From JAGQIB01 sp041393395 (lineage in GTDB: Bacteria; ARS69), in NCBI GenBank assembly GCA_041393395.1, contig JAWKKG010000002.1, positions 992,001 to 1,056,000 of the forward strand: 64,000 bases of DNA, given 5' to 3'. Below, piece after piece: positions 60,215 to 64,000 of the stretch (positions within the stretch are counted from its first letter, which is position 1; each line of letters opens with the position of its first letter). The notes below the pieces were generated by a model. That model worked only from the letters and a program-made list of their open reading frames with translations, did no database searches and was not told the DNA's origin. The position numbers and the translations under genes are program-made.

Positions 60215-60601
60215 TTGAAGCAGGTGCTCGTGGAAGCGCTCCGTGGGGAGCGCGCTCCGGACGGCGAGCTTTCGCTCGCGTTCGTCGGAGATGGCGCCAT
60301 GCGTCGCCTCAACCGCGACTACCGCGGCAAGGACGCCACCACGGACGTGCTGTCCTTCTCGTACACGGATGATCCGCACTCCGGAGACACCCTGGGCGAC
60401 GTCTTCATCTCGCCGAGAGTCGCGGCCGCACAGGCCGAAGAGCTCGCCTGCCCGTTCGACGAGGAAGTCGTGCGGCTCTCGCTCCACGGCCTGCTGCACG
60501 TTCTCGGGTGGACCCACGACACGCCGCGGGATCGCCGACGGATGCTCGCGCGCCAGGAGAAGTACCTGAACGACCACTGGCGAGGGGCGGTCTCGTGCTG
60601 A
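60215..60601 (+). CDS. ybeY: Endoribonuclease YbeY
   Basis: The zinc-binding H-x3-H-x5-H is seen in LSLHGLLHVLGWTHD, with GDGAMRRLNRDYRGKDATTDVLSF and LGDVFISP as in all YbeY. TTG 60215 is the only standard start in frame after the stop at 60125, but it removes the conserved first strand. In frame, homologous sequence continues upstream (HRISIRGLRKDLGIDRRRL) to an ATA at 60134-60136 that overlaps the phoH TAG (ATAG) behind AAGGTGGTGAG. The natural start may therefore be a non-AUG codon near 60134, giving 155 residues, the usual length. It acts in rRNA maturation and ribosome quality control. Confidence 0.9.
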   Translation: MKQVLVEALRGERAPDGELSLAFVGDGAMRRLNRDYRGKDATTDVLSFSYTDDPHSGDTLGDVFISPRVAAAQAEELACPFDEEVVRLSLHGLLHVLGWTHDTPRDRRRMLARQEKYLNDHWRGAVSC

Positions 60602-61857
60602 ATCACACCTGGACGCTCGTGGCGGCCGCGATCGGAGTGCTGTTCTTCGGCGGACTGCTGGCGCTCGTGTCCGCCTCCGAGCAGGTGTTCCTCGCGATCA
60701 CCGAGACCGAGCTGCGGCGACTCCGGGAGCGCGGCAACGGCCGGGCGGCGCGCGTACTCGAGTACGTGCGCGAACCCCACCGCGTGATCGTGACCACGAC
60801 GCTCTCGTCCGGCGTCTTCTTCGCGGGCGCGATCCTGAGCTTCCTGCTGCTGCTCACGCGCGGCGAGCCGACCACCGCCGGCCAGATCGTGGGCCCGGGG
60901 CTGCTCGCCGGTTTCGTGCTGGCGGTCCTGGCGCGCGCGCTGCCGCGCACCCTGGTTTCGGCCCATCCCGAGAAGGCCGCGTTCCATCTCGTGGGCATGT
61001 TCCGGATCGTGGACACGATCTTCCTGCCGCTCGTGTGGCTCGTGCGGCGCGTGCTCGCCCGCGTCTCGGACGAGGCCGAGGACGACCTGGTCGCGGCCGA
61101 GGAGTTCAAGGCCGTCGCCGTCGAGGACGACGAGGCGCCGCGGCTCGAGGAGGAGAAGCGCGAGCTCATGCACTCGATCTTCGAGTTCGGGGAGACGACC
61201 GCGAAGGAAATCATGGTGCCGCGCATCGACATGGTCATGGCCGACGCGGAAACGTCACGGGCCGAAGTGCTCCGCCTCATCGCGGAGCATGGTCACTCGC
61301 GCATTCCCGTGTACGACGGTTCCGTCGACAAGATCATCGGCGTGGCGCACGTGCGGCAGCTCGTGCAGGATGGCGCCCTCGCCGCCGGTGAAGCGACGAT
61401 CCGGGAGGCCGTGCGCGAGGTCCTGTTCGTTCCGGAAACCAAGAAGATCGACGAGCTCCTGAAGGAGTTCCAGGCCAAGAAGTCGCACCTCGCGATCGTG
61501 GTGGACGAATACGGCGGCACGTCCGGCATGGTCACGCTGGAGGACGTGCTGGAGGAGCTCGTGGGCGAGATCGAGGACGAATGGGATCGGGAGGAGCAGC
61601 TTCTCGAGCAGCTGCCGAACGGCACCTGGCGGGTGGCGGCGAAGATCGACATCGACGACCTGAACGACGAGCTGAACCTGCAGTTGCCCACCGAGAACTC
61701 GGACACGCTGGGCGGGTTCATCTACGAGCTGGCCGGCCGTGTGCCCTCCCAGGGCGAGGTCGTGGACTACCAGAATCTCCGGTTCCTGATCGACCGGGTA
61801 CACCGCCAGCGAATCGTGCGCGTGCGGATTCTCCCACGTCAGGAAGTCGGCGCCTGA
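60595..61857 (+). CDS. CNNM/CorC-type hemolysin-family membrane protein with CBS pair
   Basis: A protein of 420 residues from GTG 60595, overlapping the ybeY stop. Residues 5-135 form a CNNM (DUF21) transmembrane domain (SASEQVFLAITETELRRLRERG). The CBS pair follows (IMVPRIDMVMADAE, HGHSRIPVYDG, AIVVDEYGGTSGMVTLEDVLEELVG). The CorC_HlyC C-terminal domain comes last (LPNGTWRVAAKIDIDDLND to VRVRILPR). CNNM proteins mediate Mg2+ (or Co2+) efflux, and CorC lies downstream of ybeY in many bacteria. With mgtE 0.7 kb downstream this gives a Mg2+ transport pair. Confidence 0.92.
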   Translation: MLNHTWTLVAAAIGVLFFGGLLALVSASEQVFLAITETELRRLRERGNGRAARVLEYVREPHRVIVTTTLSSGVFFAGAILSFLLLLTRGEPTTAGQIVGPGLLAGFVLAVLARALPRTLVSAHPEKAAFHLVGMFRIVDTIFLPLVWLVRRVLARVSDEAEDDLVAAEEFKAVAVEDDEAPRLEEEKRELMHSIFEFGETTAKEIMVPRIDMVMADAETSRAEVLRLIAEHGHSRIPVYDGSVDKIIGVAHVRQLVQDGALAAGEATIREAVREVLFVPETKKIDELLKEFQAKKSHLAIVVDEYGGTSGMVTLEDVLEELVGEIEDEWDREEQLLEQLPNGTWRVAAKIDIDDLNDELNLQLPTENSDTLGGFIYELAGRVPSQGEVVDYQNLRFLIDRVHRQRIVRVRILPRQEVGA

Positions 61858-61879
61858 ACCGGGCGGAGGAGCGGCGGAA

Positions 61880-62539
61880 GTGATCGGCTGGTTGCGACGA
61901 AACTTCATCACGGGAATCCTCGCGTTGTTGCCGCTCGGCATCACCGCGTGGGTGCTGTACAAGGTGTTCACCACCGTCGACGGCACCGTGCGTCCGCACA
62001 TCACCCGATTCATCGGGTTCGAGATCCCGGGTCTCGGGTTCCTCGCCACGATCCTCTTCGTGCTGCTCGTGGGTGTCTTCGCTTCGAACATCATCGGGCG
62101 AACCGTGATCGGCCGCGTGGAGCAGATGTTCTCGAAGGTCCCGCTCGTGAGCCGCATCTACATCGCCGTGAAGCAGATCGGCGAGGGCGTGATCGGCAAC
62201 AAGAACCTGTTCGAGCGCGTGATCCTGTTCCAGTACCCGCGACCCGGGACCTGGGCGATCGGGTTCGTGACCTCGGAGCATCGCGGCAAGCTCGAGAGCA
62301 AGACCGGAGTGCCGGTTCTTCACGTGTTCGTTCCCACCACGCCGAATCCCACCTCCGGCTTCCTCCTCTTCGTGCCCGCGAACGAGATCATCGATCTCGA
62401 CATCTCGGTCGAGGATGGGTTGAAATTGGTCATCTCCGGGGGTGCGGTGACCCCCGGCACCGCGGACCTCGGGAACGCACCGGTCACGGTCGATCCCGCG
62501 GATCTGAAGAGACCCGTCGAACCGATCGTCTCCGAGTAG
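61880..62539 (+). CDS. DUF502 family membrane protein
   Basis: A protein of 219 residues from GTG 61880, with GGCGGA upstream. Two membrane helices (FITGILALLPLGITAWVLYKVF and LGFLATILFVLLVGVFASNIIGR) are followed by a soluble part with the family motifs SKVPLVSRIYIAVKQI, FQYPRPGTWAIGFVT, HVFVPTTPNPTSGFLLFVP and SVEDGLKLVISGG. DUF502 is widespread and of unknown function. It lies between corC and mgtE, 22 bases after the former. Confidence 0.92.
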   Translation: MIGWLRRNFITGILALLPLGITAWVLYKVFTTVDGTVRPHITRFIGFEIPGLGFLATILFVLLVGVFASNIIGRTVIGRVEQMFSKVPLVSRIYIAVKQIGEGVIGNKNLFERVILFQYPRPGTWAIGFVTSEHRGKLESKTGVPVLHVFVPTTPNPTSGFLLFVPANEIIDLDISVEDGLKLVISGGAVTPGTADLGNAPVTVDPADLKRPVEPIVSE

Positions 62540-62583
62540 CCGCCCCGCCCGGGTGGCCGCTGGCCCGGAGAGGGAGTGAGCCC

Positions 62584-63936
62584 GTGGAGACGCGCGACGA
62601 AGAACTGATCCTGCGTCTCCGGGAGGTTCTCGCCCAGGCTCCGCCGGGTGCGGCGGAGCTCGAGGAGCTCGCCCGGGTCGATCCCGCGGATCTCGCGGCG
62701 GCCGCCCGTCAGCTGGAAGACGGGCAGACGGTCCTCCTCCTCAAGTCGATGCCGGAAGACGTCTCGGCCGAGGTCCTCGCGCACCTCGACGAGGACGTCC
62801 GGGAGCCCGTGCTCGAGCTCCTCACGCCGCGCGAGATCGCGGACGTCGTCGAGGAGATGGACTCGGACGACGCGGCGGACGTCCTCGCGGAGCTGGAGGA
62901 GGACAAGGCCGGCGAGGTCGTGGATCTCCTCGGGGCGGAGGATCGCGAGGAGATGGCGCGTCTCCTCGCGTACCCGGAGGACTCCGCGGGCGGCATCATG
63001 CAGCTCGAGGTCGTCGCGGTGCGCGATCACCGGAACGTCGCGCGCACGGAGCAGAAGATCCGCGAGCTGTACGGCGAGGTGAAGGAGGACTTCTACTACG
63101 TCTACGTCGTGGATCGCGATCAGCGTCTGGTGGGTCGCATCCCGCTGCCGCGCCTGATCCTCGCGAAGCCCGAGACCAGCGTTCGGGACATCATGGAGGA
63201 CACGCCCTGGGCGCAGGCCGAGATGGATCAGCAGGAGGTCGCGCAGCTCTTCCAGAAGTACGACATCCTGTCGCTGCCGGTCGTCGATCGTGAGCACCAC
63301 CTGATCGGGCGCATCACGGTCGACGACATCGTGGACGTCATCCAGGAAGAGGCCGAAGAGGACTACGCGAGCCTGGCCGGCACCGGCGACGAGGAGTTTC
63401 TCGAACCCTCCGTGCTGCGTCGGGCCGCGATCCGCCTCCCGTGGCTCGTGACCGGACTCGCGGGTGGCGTGCTCTCGGCGCTCGTGCTCTCGCGCTTCGA
63501 GGGGAACCTGCGCGAGGTGATCGCGCTCGCGTTCTTCGTTCCCGTGATCACGGCCATGGGAGGAAACGTCGCGATCCAGTCGAGCGCCGTGATGGTCCGC
63601 GGTCTCGCCACCGGCGAGATCGACGCCCGCGACGCGATCTCGCGTCTCGCGCGGGAGGTCGGAGTCTCGGTGATCACCGGGGTGGTGTGCGCCGCGTTGA
63701 TCTTCACGGTGGCCTGGCTGTGGTCGGGGGACTTCCGCCTCGGCACCGTGGTCGGCGCCTCGATGATGTGCGTCGTGTTGATTTCGACCTCCGTGGGTGC
63801 GCTCGTGCCGCTCGCGCTGGATCGCGCGCACATCGATCCGGCTCTCGCCACCGGGCCGTTCGTCACGACCTCGAACGACATCCTCGGGATCCTCATCTAC
63901 CTGTCGCTCGCGACCTGGCTCTTCTCGACGACCTGA
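62584..63936 (+). CDS. mgtE: Magnesium transporter MgtE
   Basis: A protein of 450 residues from GTG 62584, with GGAGTGAG upstream. It shows the MgtE layout: an N domain of helical repeats (ADVVEEMDSDDAADVLAELEEDKAGEVVDLL), two CBS domains (SAGGIMQLEVVAV, TVDDIVDVIQEEAEEDY) and five membrane helices with the pore motif FFVPVITAMGGNVAIQSSAVMVRGLATGE. It is a Mg2+ channel gated by Mg2+ binding to the acidic N/CBS part. Nine consecutive C follow in the short downstream region (63952-63960). Confidence 0.95.
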   Translation: METRDEELILRLREVLAQAPPGAAELEELARVDPADLAAAARQLEDGQTVLLLKSMPEDVSAEVLAHLDEDVREPVLELLTPREIADVVEEMDSDDAADVLAELEEDKAGEVVDLLGAEDREEMARLLAYPEDSAGGIMQLEVVAVRDHRNVARTEQKIRELYGEVKEDFYYVYVVDRDQRLVGRIPLPRLILAKPETSVRDIMEDTPWAQAEMDQQEVAQLFQKYDILSLPVVDREHHLIGRITVDDIVDVIQEEAEEDYASLAGTGDEEFLEPSVLRRAAIRLPWLVTGLAGGVLSALVLSRFEGNLREVIALAFFVPVITAMGGNVAIQSSAVMVRGLATGEIDARDAISRLAREVGVSVITGVVCAALIFTVAWLWSGDFRLGTVVGASMMCVVLISTSVGALVPLALDRAHIDPALATGPFVTTSNDILGILIYLSLATWLFSTT

Positions 63937-64000
63937 CCGGCCGGCCTCCCGCCCCCCCCCGGCCCCGCGCGGTTGCCGGCCCGTCCCCGCCGCGGGCCGG

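Noticed and set aside
63952..63960. 9-C tract after mgtE as a phase-variation site
   Set aside because: It lies downstream of the stop codon, with no visible gene or promoter that a length change could switch inside the window.

Overview
The window is a high-GC (roughly two thirds G+C) bacterial chromosome segment that is dense with genes. Many start codons are GTG or TTG, and many genes join through ATGA or TGATG overlaps. Seven secreted proteins end in a FlgD/Por-type C-terminal sorting domain with a conserved ending of the form G-x-Y-F-x-R-x...RK-x-x-x-L. There is also a PorV-like outer-membrane protein, many beta-helix and beta-propeller surface proteins and small beta-barrels. This combination suggests a diderm of the FCB group, most like uncultured lineages such as Eisenbacteria or Krumholzibacteriota. 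That placement is inference; no rRNA or tRNA gene is present to confirm it.

Layout. Positions 1-4650 hold a truncated FG-GAP lipoprotein, a rhomboid-like protein coupled to an AlkD-type DNA glycosylase with a lysine-rich tail, an eRF1-domain-like protein and two small exported proteins. 4800-11120 holds a heptaheme cytochrome behind a 13-bp inverted repeat, a beta-helix lipoprotein whose frame is broken at a 10-G tract, a glutamine-amidotransferase-type hydrolase, beta-barrels and a SIMPL protein. 11125-18624 is a minus-strand block: a GH38-like glycosidase with a sorting domain, an M14-like peptidase, glutamate dehydrogenase and an MFS/spermidine-synthase/TPR fusion. 18867-27424 is a run of large secreted proteins: an M6-like metalloprotease, a beta-helix, a DNRLRE-like protein, a lamin-tail protein and the PorV-like protein. 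27618-31114 is a signalling module: an excisionase-type HTH, an HDOD protein and a GAF/HD-GYP/HDOD protein. 31208-41106 is mixed: an MddA-like methyltransferase, RarA, a His-rich Tat lipoprotein, a candidate selenoprotein with tandem YHS domains, a TudS-like protein, an NmrA-like protein, a second HTH, TPR and TauE proteins, two inverted palindromic repeats and a TetR regulator. 41274-44002 holds DUF190, the fluoride channel CrcB, and DUF2157 and GDYXXLXY membrane proteins. 44085-51678 is a translationally coupled train of three giant secreted proteins. 51846-63936 is mostly core: VanZ, hisS-aspS, a LysM protein, PhzF, a lipoprotein hydrolase, a structured RNA locus, phoH-ybeY-corC, DUF502 and mgtE.

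The most notable item is the in-frame UGA at 34306-34308 in the YHS protein. It sits in the context Cys-UGA-Gly-Pro-Cys, inside one uninterrupted same-frame coding region. Fourteen bases after it begins a perfect 6-bp stem with a 5-nt apical loop, which fits the published bacterial SECIS rules. Next in interest are long C/G homopolymers just behind the signal peptides of two surface-protein genes, one in frame and one out of frame, and a promoter-hairpins-terminator unit upstream of phoH.
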